Below, one piece after another: positions 35,876-43,477 of a DNA stretch of 43,562 nt. Within the stretch, counting starts at the first letter, position 1; every line of letters starts with the position of its first letter. The notes below the pieces were generated by a model that worked only from the letters and a program-made list of their open reading frames with translations, was not told where the DNA came from and did no database searches. The position numbers and the translations under genes were made by a program. The DNA is from Immundisolibacterales bacterium (GTDB lineage: Bacteria; Pseudomonadota; Gammaproteobacteria; HK1). Location: assembly GCA_026712715.1 (NCBI GenBank), contig JAPOPW010000035.1, forward strand, positions 1-43,562. The letters are read 5' to 3'.

Positions 35876-36529
35876 ATGAGCAAGTCAATGCTGATGCGGC
35901 TCCGGAAGGGAGCGTCGGTGCTCACGGAGTATCTCGGGGCGGGTGCGAAGGGCCGAAGCAGAGCGGTCGCCGATGTCGATGCGCTTTCGCACTTTCTCGA
36001 TACGCGGGCGAGCCTCGTCGCCCAGACCACGCTCTACGGCTATCTGCGAACGCGCGCCGGAACCCGATTTCCGTTGCTCTTCGAAGACGACGCGTTCGTC
36101 GTCTCGATCAACCACGCCAAGTGGCAGATGTGGCTCGCCTGCCTCTCGGACATCGCGGTGTATGCGGGAGCGCTGCTCGGCGACCGTTCGCGGGCCGGTC
36201 ACGCGGCGGCCGGCGCGCTCGTGCAGCGCCTGGTGGAGGGGATTCTGGAGCGGACCGGGACGCCGGCCGATTCCGGACCGCTGTTCGCCGCGGGCGCGGG
36301 CGCGGTGCGCGAACGTCTTCGTCGCTGCGACTGGCCTGCGCTCGCGGACGACGAGGCGGTGTTCACCGCGAGTCCGGAGGCGCTCGTGCTTCACGCACCG
36401 ATCGTCCGGGAGCTGATGGTGCTGGACGAGGAAATTGTCCGCAACTCGGTGCGCTTCCGGTGGCAGGAGGTTCGCCGCGACCTGCGCGCCCGGCTCGACG
36501 CCGAAGCGGTGCTCGGGCACTCGAACTGA
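35876..36529 (+). CDS. Conserved-looking hypothetical protein, mostly alpha-helical
   Basis: This 217-residue protein was not recognised. It looks like a folded cytoplasmic helical protein: LDTRASLVAQTTLYGYLRTRAGTRFPLLFEDDAFV, INHAKWQMWLACLSDIAVYAGALL and a final region with PIVRELMVLDEEIVRNSVRFRWQEVRRDLR. There is no signal peptide and no long membrane helix. The start ATG 35876 has a poor ribosome-binding site; ATG 35888 is an alternative. Base composition and codon pattern fit the chromosome. It stands alone between a 411-base gap and a 370-base gap. Confidence 0.75.
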   Translation: MSKSMLMRLRKGASVLTEYLGAGAKGRSRAVADVDALSHFLDTRASLVAQTTLYGYLRTRAGTRFPLLFEDDAFVVSINHAKWQMWLACLSDIAVYAGALLGDRSRAGHAAAGALVQRLVEGILERTGTPADSGPLFAAGAGAVRERLRRCDWPALADDEAVFTASPEALVLHAPIVRELMVLDEEIVRNSVRFRWQEVRRDLRARLDAEAVLGHSN

Positions 36530-36898
36530 CGCGACGGGCAACCCGCGGGCGGGGTGTCACCAAGCCCTTCGTGATAGCTCGAATGAGAAAATGTTGATAT
36601 AACTGATTGTAAAAACTATTTTTTTGATTCCCCGATTCAATTCGAACGCGGATGCGGATCATGGCTCGTTGCCGCGTCGGACGAGCGCGAAGTTTCCTGC
36701 GAGGCACATCACGATCCTCGACAGAAAGCCGGAGACCATCTCACGGGGGGATTTCCGGTTTCGTGCGGGCAATATTCCTACTACTATCGGGCATTGTGTC
36801 CGATGCGCGAAAAGTACTTGGGTGGCAGCATTTCGTTCGCCACCGGGGGACGGTGGTGCGGAGACCATCCGCGAAAAATTCCACAAGGAGAAACGGAC
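36530..36898 (+). other. Gene-free leader region upstream of the poly-serine peptide
   Basis: The region has an AT-rich start (36590-36640) and no convincing gene. It contains a promoter candidate, a small hairpin (CCACCG/CGGTGG around 36842-36858) and, at its end, AAGGAGA (36884-36890) at ideal distance from the ATG at 36899. A long 5' leader (about 270 bases) would result if the promoter is real, leaving room for regulation. Confidence 0.45.
36594..36622 (+). promoter_or_regulatory. Candidate sigma70 promoter
   Basis: TTGATA (36594-36599) and TATTTT (36617-36622) are separated by 17 bases in the most AT-rich part of this area. It points toward the peptide gene at 36899. No operator is recognised. 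Confidence 0.45.
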
Positions 36899-37129
36899 AT
36901 GTGTGGAGATGGTGGAGGAGAAGGCGGCGGCGACAGTGACCTCTGCGAAGTTGCCTTCGAAGCGACCGGGGCCGCGGTTGGCGGCGTGCTCGGAACGGCG
37001 GTGACGGGCGGCAATCCGTTCGGAACCGTCGCGGGGGCGGTATCGGGAGCGGTGTTCGGTTCGATCCTCGCGGATCATGCCTGTTCCTCGTCCTCTTCGT
37101 CCTCGTCCTCTTCGGAGTGTCCCTACTGA
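36899..37129 (+). CDS. 76-residue glycine-zipper peptide with poly-serine tail (bacteriocin-like, unknown)
   Basis: This small gene has a near-perfect AAGGAGA ribosome-binding site eight bases before ATG 36899. The product has an acidic Gly-rich head (MCGDGGGEGGGDSDLCEV), a hydrophobic glycine-zipper core (GAAVGGVLGTAV...GTVAGAVSGAVFGSILA, about residues 24-58) and a tail with ten consecutive serines followed by ECPY. Cysteines are at 2, 16, 62 and 74. GxxxG-rich cores are typical of class II bacteriocins and channel-forming peptides, and Ser-rich ends occur in siderophore microcins. Here there is no classical double-glycine leader, and the likeness is only compositional. It heads a run of small membrane-protein genes and an S9 peptidase. 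The function is unknown. Confidence 0.7.
   Translation: MCGDGGGEGGGDSDLCEVAFEATGAAVGGVLGTAVTGGNPFGTVAGAVSGAVFGSILADHACSSSSSSSSSSECPY
37085..37114 (+). repeat. Two perfect 15-bp tandem repeats encoding Ser10
   Basis: TCCTCGTCCTCTTCG occurs twice head to tail and encodes all ten serines of the peptide tail. The period keeps the frame, so tail length can change by five residues per unit. Confidence 0.95.
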
Positions 37130-37301
37130 CGGTCGCAACGGCGTTGAACCCATAAGCGCACGTCATCCGACGACATGCCGGAGGGAAGTGCATCGCGGCC
37201 GGGGTCTCCCGGCCGCCCGTACTAAGGGAAACCGGCCGGCGGGGCGGCACGATTCGACGGTGCCCGACGACGTGGCCAACGACCAAGGGAGAGTGCCGGA
37301 A

Positions 37302-37568
37302 ATGAAGTTCACGAACTGGCTCGAACGCGGAACGGTGAACCGCAGTGTGCTCGTCGGCGGAATCATCATGGGGTTGTTGGTTCCATACAACATCATTGTG
37401 GACCTGCGATACCCCGCACTGGACGGGTTGCTGCTTGACGCACTGGCGGCCGCGGTGGCGGCCGGAGTTGCCTGGTGGGCGGTGTTTCGTGGTCCAAGTC
37501 GCAGACTCAAGGATGTCCGCCGATCGGGCCGGACCCGGTCGGAGTTCAGCGACCGCCGCGACGATTGA
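37302..37568 (+). CDS. Small two-helix membrane protein A
   Basis: This 88-residue protein of unknown function has a basic amphipathic N-terminus (MKFTNWLERGTVNRS), a first membrane helix (VLVGGIIMGLLVPYNIIV), a short loop (DLRYPALDGL), a second helix (LLDALAAAVAAGVAWWAVF) and an Arg-rich tail. It starts at ATG 37302 with AAGGGAGAG upstream. The layout and the AWW-x-V-x-x-G-x-SR ending are shared with the next two genes, so the three look like paralogues. Their position after the glycine-zipper peptide makes an immunity or membrane-partner role conceivable, but that is inference. Confidence 0.7.
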   Translation: MKFTNWLERGTVNRSVLVGGIIMGLLVPYNIIVDLRYPALDGLLLDALAAAVAAGVAWWAVFRGPSRRLKDVRRSGRTRSEFSDRRDD

Positions 37569-37710
37569 AACGAGCGCCTCATTCCCGGCGCGTCTTCCTC
37601 CCCGTTCGGATCTTCGGCGCTCGGGTTCCGACACCGAGCCCATGGCGCATTCGGCCCTCGGGAGGAGTCTCCAGCGCTTCGGTCCAGGAACTTCTTTCAA
37701 GGCGGAATGG

Positions 37711-37928
37711 GTGATTTTGGTGAACTTGGTCAGGAATTGGTCGGGAATGACGCTCGTGCGCATCCTGTTTGCGGCCGCGATCGTGTTTGTCGCGACGTAT
37801 CTTTTTATCGACGATTCGTTCTTCCCTTCTTCCCGAGTCTGGACACGGGGCTCATCCGGTTCTTGGTGGTCGGCGCCGTCGGCGCTGCGGCCTGGCGGCT
37901 CGTCCATCGCGGCGAGTCGTCCCGATGA
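37711..37928 (+). pseudogene. Small two-helix membrane protein B, frameshifted
   Basis: The first half reads in one frame from GTG 37711 (AAGGCGG at 37699-37705): NLVRNWSGMTLVRILFAAAIVFVATYL. The second half, RRFVLPFFPSLDTGLIRFLVVGAVGAAAWRLVHRGESSR, lies in another frame and aligns without gaps to the end of protein C (RFALPLPPGL... to ...PGMSSR). The frames join at a run of five Ts (37802-37806): one extra T would restore a continuous protein of C-like length. It may be a real frameshift, a homopolymer sequencing error or a slippage site. The ATG overlapping its stop opens only a four-codon frame. Confidence 0.65.
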
Positions 37929-37985
37929 ACCCGTGGTAGTCCTTGTCTCGCCCCGGCCACCGAACGGTTCCTTGAGGTGCATGGC

Positions 37986-38192
37986 ATGAAGAACCTGGCG
38001 CAACGACTGCGGTCGAAGGGTTCACGCAACCTGCTCGCGGTGGCGATCGTGTTCGCCGTCATTACGCTCCACGGAAGATTCGCTCTTCCGCTGCCTCCGG
38101 GCCTCCATAGCCGGTATTTCGAGGCTGTGATCGCCGGCGTCGTCAGCCTGCCTGCCTGGTGGCTCGTCTTGCCCGGGATGTCGTCCCGATGA
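37986..38192 (+). CDS. Small two-helix membrane protein C
   Basis: This is a 68-residue protein with basic N-terminus MKNLAQRLRSKGSRN, helix LLAVAIVFAVITL, loop GRFALPLPPGLHS and helix FEAVIAGVVSLPAWWLVL ending GMSSR. The last 40 bases are strongly similar to those of gene B, including an identical TCGTCCCGATGAA across the stop, so B and C arose by a fairly recent duplication. Its TGA overlaps the ATG of the S9 peptidase (ATGA), so the two are translationally coupled. This is the best hint that these small proteins and the peptidase work together. Confidence 0.7.
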   Translation: MKNLAQRLRSKGSRNLLAVAIVFAVITLHGRFALPLPPGLHSRYFEAVIAGVVSLPAWWLVLPGMSSR

Positions 38193-40096
38193 AGCGGCTT
38201 CCGGTCCGGGCTTTCCTTCGGTCCACGATGCGTCACATCGCGTGGATTCCGCTTGGCATCGGGCTCGCGGGTGGCGCGGCGGCGGCGCCCATTCCCGTGG
38301 AGGAGCTGGTGAAGGGTTTCAGCCCGAGCATTCAGTACGAGATCTCGCCGGACGGGCGCCACCTCCTGCGGCGTCGCCTCGGCACCACGGATCTCAGGGT
38401 ATTCCCGGTGAGCGGGAACGGCGCGGTGGGAGCGTCGTTCGATCTCTCGCGGCACCGGATCTGGCTCCCCGTCTGGTCGCGCGACGGCAGCCGGCTCCAC
38501 GGAATCGGATCGCGCGGAAAGAGGCTCGTCGCCCTGGAGATCGATCCCGCGAATCGGGGCGCGCACGCTCGGAAGATTCCCCTTCCTGGCATCTCCGGGC
38601 GGGTGGTGCGCGCGGGTCGGCACCCGGCGGAGGATGGTCGCCTGCTCCTCTGGGCGTACGACCGGCTCGGAGAAAACATCCTGCACTGCGAGCTCGACGG
38701 TTCCGGCTGCACGAGTGCTTCGCGCTCGCCAGGCGGCAGCGCCGCGTGGCGTTCCGTCATCGACGAGACGGGCCGGGCGGCCGCGTGGCACCGCTTCGCC
38801 GGCACCTCGTTCACCTTCCAGGCGCGTTTCGGGGCGGACTGGAAGACCGTCGGCGAGATCCCGGTGGATCGGACCTTCGCGCCCCTCACGCCGGTCGACG
38901 CCGAGGGCTGGGGCACGGCGCTCTCGAACGTCAGCACGGACACGGTGAGCCTCGTCCGCTGGAACGTGCGCACGCTCGAAGAGCAGGTCGTTGCCTCGGA
39001 GCCGAACGCGGATCTCCAGGGCGCGCTGCTCTCGGCATCGGGCGAGCCCCTCGCGGCGTTCTCGTTTCCCGGATTCCCGAAGACCACCACCCTGCACCCG
39101 GCCGTGGATCGGGTGGTCGAGCTCGTGCGCGATCACCATCCGGGCCCGGCCCTCCTCAACGTCACGAGCGCGAATGCGGCCCTGACCCGTTTCGTCGTGG
39201 ATGTGTTCGACGAAGCTCGCGCCCGAGTGGCCTATCTGGTCGCCTTGCCGGAGGGAACGGCCGAAGCGTTCGACCGGAGCGATGCGGGCCGTCTCTTCGG
39301 GGAGGACTTCTCGCCGACCCGGGCCGTGCGCATCCCGGCGCGGGACGGGCTCGACTTGCCAGGTCTGCTCACCATTCCGCGAGAACCGAGGGGGTCCGTT
39401 CCGCCTCCACTCGTGCTCATGGTGCACGGCGGGCCCTGGCTCTTCTACCGTTGGACCTTCGATCCGCTTGCCCAGCTCCTCGCTTCGCGCGGGTACGCGG
39501 TGCTCAAGGTGAACTATCGAGGGTCCGCGGGGTTCGGGAGCCGTTTTCGGGAAGCCGCGGTCGGAGAGCTCGCGGGCCGCGTCCAGGAGGATATCGAGGA
39601 CGCGTTCGAATGGGCGGTGGGCGCCGGGCACGCGGACCGCAACCGGCTCGCGATGTACGGTGACAGCTTCGGTGGATTCTGTGTCCTCACCGCAATGATT
39701 CGCGGACGGCTACCGGTTCGGGCCGGCCTGGTCCTGAACGGGGTGGTCGATTCCGAAGCCATGGTCGACGAGAACACGTTCTCGGCCGAGGGCCGGGCCC
39801 TGTGGGCAAAGTACCTCGACACCAGCGATCCCGCCGAGATGAAGCGGATTCTGCGTGCAGTGTCGCCCCGCGAGGAGGCCGGACGGATCCGGGCGCCGGT
39901 GCTCTTCGTCACCGGAAATTCCGACCGTGTGGTGCAGTCCCGACACGCAGCAGTGCTCGCGAGCGAGCTCCGGGAACGCGGTCGGACCGCCGAGGTTGTG
40001 GCCTTTCCCCGCGAGGGTCACTCGATCGCGCGACCGGAGAACGTCATCAAGACGTACCGCGCGATGGTGGACTTCCTCGCGCGACACGTGAATTGA
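38189..40096 (+). CDS. S9-family (prolyl oligopeptidase-like) serine peptidase, exported
   Basis: This is a 635-residue enzyme with an N-terminal signal (IPLGIGLAGGAAAAPIP), a beta-propeller-like region with repeated WSRDGS/ISPDGR segments (residues 45-380) and a C-terminal alpha/beta hydrolase domain. LMVHGGPW, the nucleophile elbow GDSFGG with Ser493, GNSDRVV with Asp579 and EGHSIARPEN with His611 give a complete triad. It is probably periplasmic, cleaving short peptides. The start ATG 38189 overlaps the gene C stop; ATG 38228 is an alternative closer to the signal core. S9 enzymes also act as lasso-peptide isopeptidases, but no lasso maturation genes are here. It may process or degrade the 76-residue peptide. 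Confidence 0.85.
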   Translation: MKRLPVRAFLRSTMRHIAWIPLGIGLAGGAAAAPIPVEELVKGFSPSIQYEISPDGRHLLRRRLGTTDLRVFPVSGNGAVGASFDLSRHRIWLPVWSRDGSRLHGIGSRGKRLVALEIDPANRGAHARKIPLPGISGRVVRAGRHPAEDGRLLLWAYDRLGENILHCELDGSGCTSASRSPGGSAAWRSVIDETGRAAAWHRFAGTSFTFQARFGADWKTVGEIPVDRTFAPLTPVDAEGWGTALSNVSTDTVSLVRWNVRTLEEQVVASEPNADLQGALLSASGEPLAAFSFPGFPKTTTLHPAVDRVVELVRDHHPGPALLNVTSANAALTRFVVDVFDEARARVAYLVALPEGTAEAFDRSDAGRLFGEDFSPTRAVRIPARDGLDLPGLLTIPREPRGSVPPPLVLMVHGGPWLFYRWTFDPLAQLLASRGYAVLKVNYRGSAGFGSRFREAAVGELAGRVQEDIEDAFEWAVGAGHADRNRLAMYGDSFGGFCVLTAMIRGRLPVRAGLVLNGVVDSEAMVDENTFSAEGRALWAKYLDTSDPAEMKRILRAVSPREEAGRIRAPVLFVTGNSDRVVQSRHAAVLASELRERGRTAEVVAFPREGHSIARPENVIKTYRAMVDFLARHVN

Positions 40097-40228
40097 CCGA
40101 CACCCGGCGCCATCCCGAGAGGCTCGCCGACACTCGTGCCCGAGAAGTCGGCGGAACTTGCGGGCCGGAGGCGGCCCCGACGGCCCCCTCGTCGATCGAT
40201 TTCCGGAACCCACACGGAGGTGCTCGCC

Positions 40229-40765
40229 TTGAACCAGGAACTCGAACGCTCGCGGGTAGCTCCCGCCGTCGCGGCGCACGTCGTGGAGCTCGGCCCGCGC
40301 CTTCGCGAGGTGGATCGACAGGAGATCCGTGCGGCCTTCGGTCGGCCGCCGGAGGCGATTCTCCGATCCGGTTTCCGTAACGCGAGACGCTGCTGGACGG
40401 TTCTCGCCGGGGACCGGGCCGTCGCGATGTTCGGGGTCGGGCGCCGGCGGTCGCCGAGGATCGGGACCGTGTGGTTCCTCGCATCCGACGACTTCGTGCG
40501 CGCCAGGGACCTGGTGCGGCGCGAAAGCCGCTACTGGGTAGACGTCCTGATGGTAGGGCATGACGTGCTCACCAACTTCGTCGCGGCCGACAACCGGATT
40601 GCCGTGCGCTGGATCACCTGGCTCGGATTCGAGCTGCTCGCGCTGCATCGCGGGGTCGGTACCGGAGGAGAGGACTTCTGGGAGTTTGCCGCGTTCCGGC
40701 CGGAACACCGGCCGGATATCGCGACGTGTCGTAACTGGCGGAATTTACTTCGTATAACCGGCTAA
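40229..40765 (+). CDS. Phage gp13-like (DUF2833-type, GNAT-fold) protein
   Basis: This 178-residue protein resembles T7 gp13 (internal virion protein A) and its DUF2833 relatives: EILRSGF-like PPEAILRSGFRNARRCW, VAMFGVG, TVWFLASDDFVR, RRESRYWVDVLMVGHDVLTNFV and IRWITWLGFEL-like VRWITWLGFELL. The fold is that of an acetyltransferase without evident catalytic use. The start TTG 40229 is chosen for the GGAGG (40216-40220) before it; longer frames reach 40136. No other virion genes are present, so it is an orphan phage gene next to an integrase. It may belong to the element or be an older prophage trace. Confidence 0.55.
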   Translation: MNQELERSRVAPAVAAHVVELGPRLREVDRQEIRAAFGRPPEAILRSGFRNARRCWTVLAGDRAVAMFGVGRRRSPRIGTVWFLASDDFVRARDLVRRESRYWVDVLMVGHDVLTNFVAADNRIAVRWITWLGFELLALHRGVGTGGEDFWEFAAFRPEHRPDIATCRNWRNLLRITG

Positions 40766-40803
40766 CCGGTCGCGACTTGACGCCACGAATAGCCGCATAT
40801 AGC

Positions 40804-40819
40804 ATCCCGATCGTGGGAT
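40804..40819. repeat. Short inverted repeat before the integrase
   Basis: ATCCC (40804-40808) and GGGAT (40815-40819) flank GATCGT, and a second ATCG follows. It lies 20 bases before the integrase ATG and could be an integrase- or excisionase-binding site, or part of the left attachment region. No tRNA gene or target duplication is visible. Confidence 0.3.
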
Positions 40820-40838
40820 CGAATGTGGGTAAGGCAGA

Positions 40839-42017
40839 ATGAAGCGGAACGGGTTGACGGTGAAGTTTGTGGCCAATGTGAAGCCGGCCGCGACGGTCAA
40901 GCGGTACTCCGACGGCGGCGGGCTCCTGCTGGTGGTTCAACCGACCGGCGGCAAGTCGTGGATTCAACGTCTCGTGGTCGATGGCAAGCGCCGGGACCTT
41001 GGGCTCGGGTCGGTCGAGTTCGTGACGCTGGCCGAAGCCCGGGACCGGGCATACGAGAACCGGCGCGCCGCCCGGACGGGCTCCACGATGCCGAGTGCTG
41101 TCCGGCGCCGCACCGTCCCGACGTTTGCGGATGGGCTCGAAGCGGTGATCGCGGTGCACTCCCCGACGTGGAAGGACCGGGACGACTTGGAGCGGAGATG
41201 GCGCCAGACTCTCGACGCGCACGCGGCGGGCTTCATGGACCGGCCGATCGACACCCTGACCACAGGTGACGTTCTCGGGGTTCTTTCGCCGGTCTGGACC
41301 ACGAAGCGGGCGACGGCGACGCGGGTGCGGCAACGGCTCTCGACCATCTTCCAGTGGGCCGTGGCGAAGGGATACCGGGCGGACAATCCTGCCGGCGACG
41401 CGATCGGCGCGGCCCTCCCGAAAGGCGGGGCGAAGACTTCCCACCATGAGGCGGTACCCCATGCCGAGGTCCGGGAAGTGCTCGACGCCATCCGACAGTC
41501 GGCCGGGTGGCGGGGTGCCAAGCTGGCACTGGAGTTCCTGATCCTGACCGGGGCGCGGTCGGGCGAAGTCCGGGGTGCGAAGTGGGAAGAGATAGACGGC
41601 GACGTGTGGACCATACCGGCCGATCGGGCGAAGACGGGCCGGGACCACAGGGTTCCGCTCTCCGGGCCAGCACGGGCCATCCTCGAAACCGCCAAGGCCA
41701 TCCGGGGTACATCGGGCTACGTCTTCCCGGCAACGCGCGGGGGGCTGATGGCCGATACCACGCTCGGCAGGCTGGTTCGGTCTGCTGGTGTCGCTGCAAA
41801 GGTTCACGGCTTCCGCTCGACCTTCCGCGATTGGTGCGGCGAGTCCGGGGTTGATCGGGAAGTGGCCGAAGCGGCGCTTGCTCACGTGGTCCGTGGCGTC
41901 GAAGGCGCATACGCTCGGTCGGACCTACTCGACCGGCGGCGCCCCATCATGGACCGATGGGCGGCCTATGTGACCGGAGAGAAGCTCGGCAAGGTGGTCA
42001 AGCTGCGGGCTGGTTGA
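40839..42017 (+). CDS. int: Tyrosine recombinase/integrase (P4-type)
   Basis: This is a 392-residue site-specific recombinase. The N-terminal arm-binding domain (YSDGGGLLLVVQPTGGKSWIQRL, DLGLGSVEFVTLAEARDRA) is the DUF4102 type found in P4 and genomic-island integrases. The catalytic residues are Arg240 (TGARSGEVR), His323 and Arg326 (HGFRSTFRDW), His349 (ALAHVV) and Tyr358 (AYARSD). All are present, so it is probably active. It points into the element to its right. The upstream 73 bases separate it from the gp13-like gene. Confidence 0.95.
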   Translation: MKRNGLTVKFVANVKPAATVKRYSDGGGLLLVVQPTGGKSWIQRLVVDGKRRDLGLGSVEFVTLAEARDRAYENRRAARTGSTMPSAVRRRTVPTFADGLEAVIAVHSPTWKDRDDLERRWRQTLDAHAAGFMDRPIDTLTTGDVLGVLSPVWTTKRATATRVRQRLSTIFQWAVAKGYRADNPAGDAIGAALPKGGAKTSHHEAVPHAEVREVLDAIRQSAGWRGAKLALEFLILTGARSGEVRGAKWEEIDGDVWTIPADRAKTGRDHRVPLSGPARAILETAKAIRGTSGYVFPATRGGLMADTTLGRLVRSAGVAAKVHGFRSTFRDWCGESGVDREVAEAALAHVVRGVEGAYARSDLLDRRRPIMDRWAAYVTGEKLGKVVKLRAG

Positions 42018-42115
42018 CTATCTCGACGAGGAGCGCCAGAATCAAAGGCGCGGCGACACGTCGCGCCGATTCACGATTGTCGAGAGCAGGAGGAAATTGA
42101 AGCGGGGGAACCGCC

Positions 42116-42292
42116 ATGGAACTGCTAACCGTTGCCGAGGTATCCGCTCGGCTAAAGGTCCACCGGGCCACCCTTTACAAGATGATTTCCGCGGGCACGT
42201 TCCCCGCGCCGTTTCATATCTCCCCACAGGCGCCACGATGGCGCGCATCAACCGTTGACGAATGGCTCGCGGCTCTCGAAGTCGCGGCATGA
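42116..42292 (+). CDS. AlpA-type helix-turn-helix DNA-binding protein (excisionase-like)
   Basis: This is a 58-residue protein consisting of one MerR-like HTH_17 domain: LLTVAEVSARLKVHRATLYKMI, then GTFPAPFHISPQAPRWRASTVDEWL. Such proteins follow integrase genes and act as excisionases or activators of excision. It has a good GGAGGAAA site (42089-42096), though at a longer distance than usual. It is followed by a hairpin terminator. Confidence 0.88.
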   Translation: MELLTVAEVSARLKVHRATLYKMISAGTFPAPFHISPQAPRWRASTVDEWLAALEVAA

Positions 42293-42306
42293 CCTAGATA
42301 AGAAAA

Positions 42307-42339
42307 GAGCCCGTCCGGCGGGATAGACCGGGCGGGCTC
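42307..42339 (+). terminator. Hairpin after the AlpA-like gene
   Basis: GAGCCCGTCCGG (42307-42318) pairs with CCGGGCGGGCTC (42328-42339), with one G-T type pair, around a nine-base loop. It lies 14 bases after the stop. It may separate int-alpA from the replication-like genes to the right. Confidence 0.6.
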
Positions 42340-42371
42340 GGGGATGTCGCGTTGGTTGAGGGGATAGCGAC

Positions 42372-42899
42372 ATGGACAAGTGTAGATTCTCGAAAAACGG
42401 TGTCAAGGAATCCCGGCAAATTCCGCTCGGTCGGTTTCTCGCGGTGGTCGAGGGCGGGAAGCTCAAGCGAGCGGACCGCATGGCGGCGGTTCAGATGATG
42501 ACGGACCTCACACCAAGCGAGCGGATGGTGCTCGGGCGCATAGCCGACCGCGACGGCCCGGGGGGCGCTTGGCCGTCGCAGGAAGTAATCGGCGAAGAGA
42601 TAGGCCGCGACCGGCGGACCGTGATTCGCAACCTGGAATCCATCCGCCGAAAGGGCCGGGTCCGGTGGACGCGGATGCACGGCAGTCTACGGGCTCCGAA
42701 CAAGTACCAGATCGCCTACGCGGAGCCTTTCCCGGGCGATTCCCAATGTGACATTTTCGGATCTCCCAATGTGACATCGGATGTCACAGGAACAGGAAAG
42801 AACGGATCGATTGATTTTTGCGACTCGGAGCGGTGCGATGCTGCGTTCACCGAACCCGGGGACGAATGCCGGCGGTGCGGATGGAGGAGGGCATGTTGA
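42372..42899 (+). CDS. Winged-helix (HTH_36-like) replication/regulatory protein
   Basis: This 175-residue protein has a winged-helix core at residues 38-100: MTDLTPSERMVLGRIADRD, WPSQEVIGEEIGRDRRTVIRNL and IRRKGRVRWTRMHG. This is the pattern of phage O-protein/replication-initiator N-terminal domains. The C-terminal end has CDSERCDAAF...ECRRCGWRRAC, a likely four-cysteine zinc ribbon. It is part of the integrated element. An upstream ATG at 42372 is used, without a strong ribosome-binding site. Confidence 0.7.
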   Translation: MDKCRFSKNGVKESRQIPLGRFLAVVEGGKLKRADRMAAVQMMTDLTPSERMVLGRIADRDGPGGAWPSQEVIGEEIGRDRRTVIRNLESIRRKGRVRWTRMHGSLRAPNKYQIAYAEPFPGDSQCDIFGSPNVTSDVTGTGKNGSIDFCDSERCDAAFTEPGDECRRCGWRRAC

Positions 42900-42918
42900 C
42901 GAACGAGGGAGTAACCCC

Positions 42919-43143
42919 ATGCGCGTGATTCAGATTGTGTTCACGGACGAACAAGCGGAGAAGCTCGATGCGCTTCGGCAACACTTCTACGAGGAAAGCC
43001 TCGTCAAGCTCACGGCGGAGAGTTACATTCCGCTACTGGTTGAGGGCCACTACGCGGCCGTAGTTGAACTGGAGAACTTCCATGCAGATAACGAACCGGA
43101 AGGGTCACTTGATCAAGGTGGCGGGTTTACCAATCACCACTGA
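42919..43143 (+). CDS. Small hypothetical protein of the integrated element
   Basis: This is a 74-residue acidic protein starting VIQIVFTDEQAEKLDALRQHFYEESLVKLTAESYIPLLVE. It looks like a ribbon-helix-helix or small regulatory protein, but I do not recognise it. It overlaps the next gene (43082) in another frame, which is common in phage-like elements. Confidence 0.6.
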   Translation: MRVIQIVFTDEQAEKLDALRQHFYEESLVKLTAESYIPLLVEGHYAAVVELENFHADNEPEGSLDQGGGFTNHH

Positions 43144-43477
43144 CCGAACTGGCACGGTGGCGGATGCCGATTACTTCGCATGGGCGCGCACTCCCGAGGG
43201 TATCTCCGTGCTGGCCGGTGGTGGTGTCGAAGTGCGCCCGGACCCGGCCCCGCCCATGGGGCCACGCGAGCATATCCGCCGCTACATGCTCTCCGGCGTC
43301 GATCTGCCGATGACCCTGGATGGCCGGCCGCGCGTCGATGCGCTTGAGAAGGGCATGGGGTACAAGGTGTCGGACCGGGACAGGGACTTTGCGTGGTCGC
43401 ACGTGAGGGCCGTGTACCGGCCGCTAGCCCGGAAATCCCGTGAAGAGGAGGCCGTCTGGCCCCGTAACCGGTTATAA
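43082..43477 (+). CDS. Hypothetical protein of the integrated element
   Basis: This is a 131-residue protein of unknown function. It starts at ATG 43082 inside the end of the previous gene. Segments such as ITNRKGHLIKVAGLPITTD and YFAWARTPEGISVLAGGG suggest a beta-rich N-terminal half; the C-terminal half is basic. There are no membrane segments. Confidence 0.55.
   Translation: MQITNRKGHLIKVAGLPITTDRTGTVADADYFAWARTPEGISVLAGGGVEVRPDPAPPMGPREHIRRYMLSGVDLPMTLDGRPRVDALEKGMGYKVSDRDRDFAWSHVRAVYRPLARKSREEEAVWPRNRL

Noticed and set aside
35505..35879. Open frames on both strands in the gap before the unknown 217-residue gene
   Set aside because: No initiation signals and arginine-rich composition typical of random high-GC frames.
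36640..36660. TTCAATTCGAAC considered as a tRNA T-loop
   Set aside because: No acceptor or anticodon stems can be drawn around it; no tRNA is visible anywhere in the window.
36652..36939. 95-codon frame upstream of and overlapping the poly-serine peptide
   Set aside because: It ends in a long Trp/Arg run that is just the peptide gene read out of frame; the peptide frame has the ribosome-binding site.
36899..40096. Lasso-peptide cluster, because S9 enzymes include lasso isopeptidases
   Set aside because: No precursor with a lasso leader and no B or C maturation enzymes are present, and the peptide composition does not fit a lasso core.
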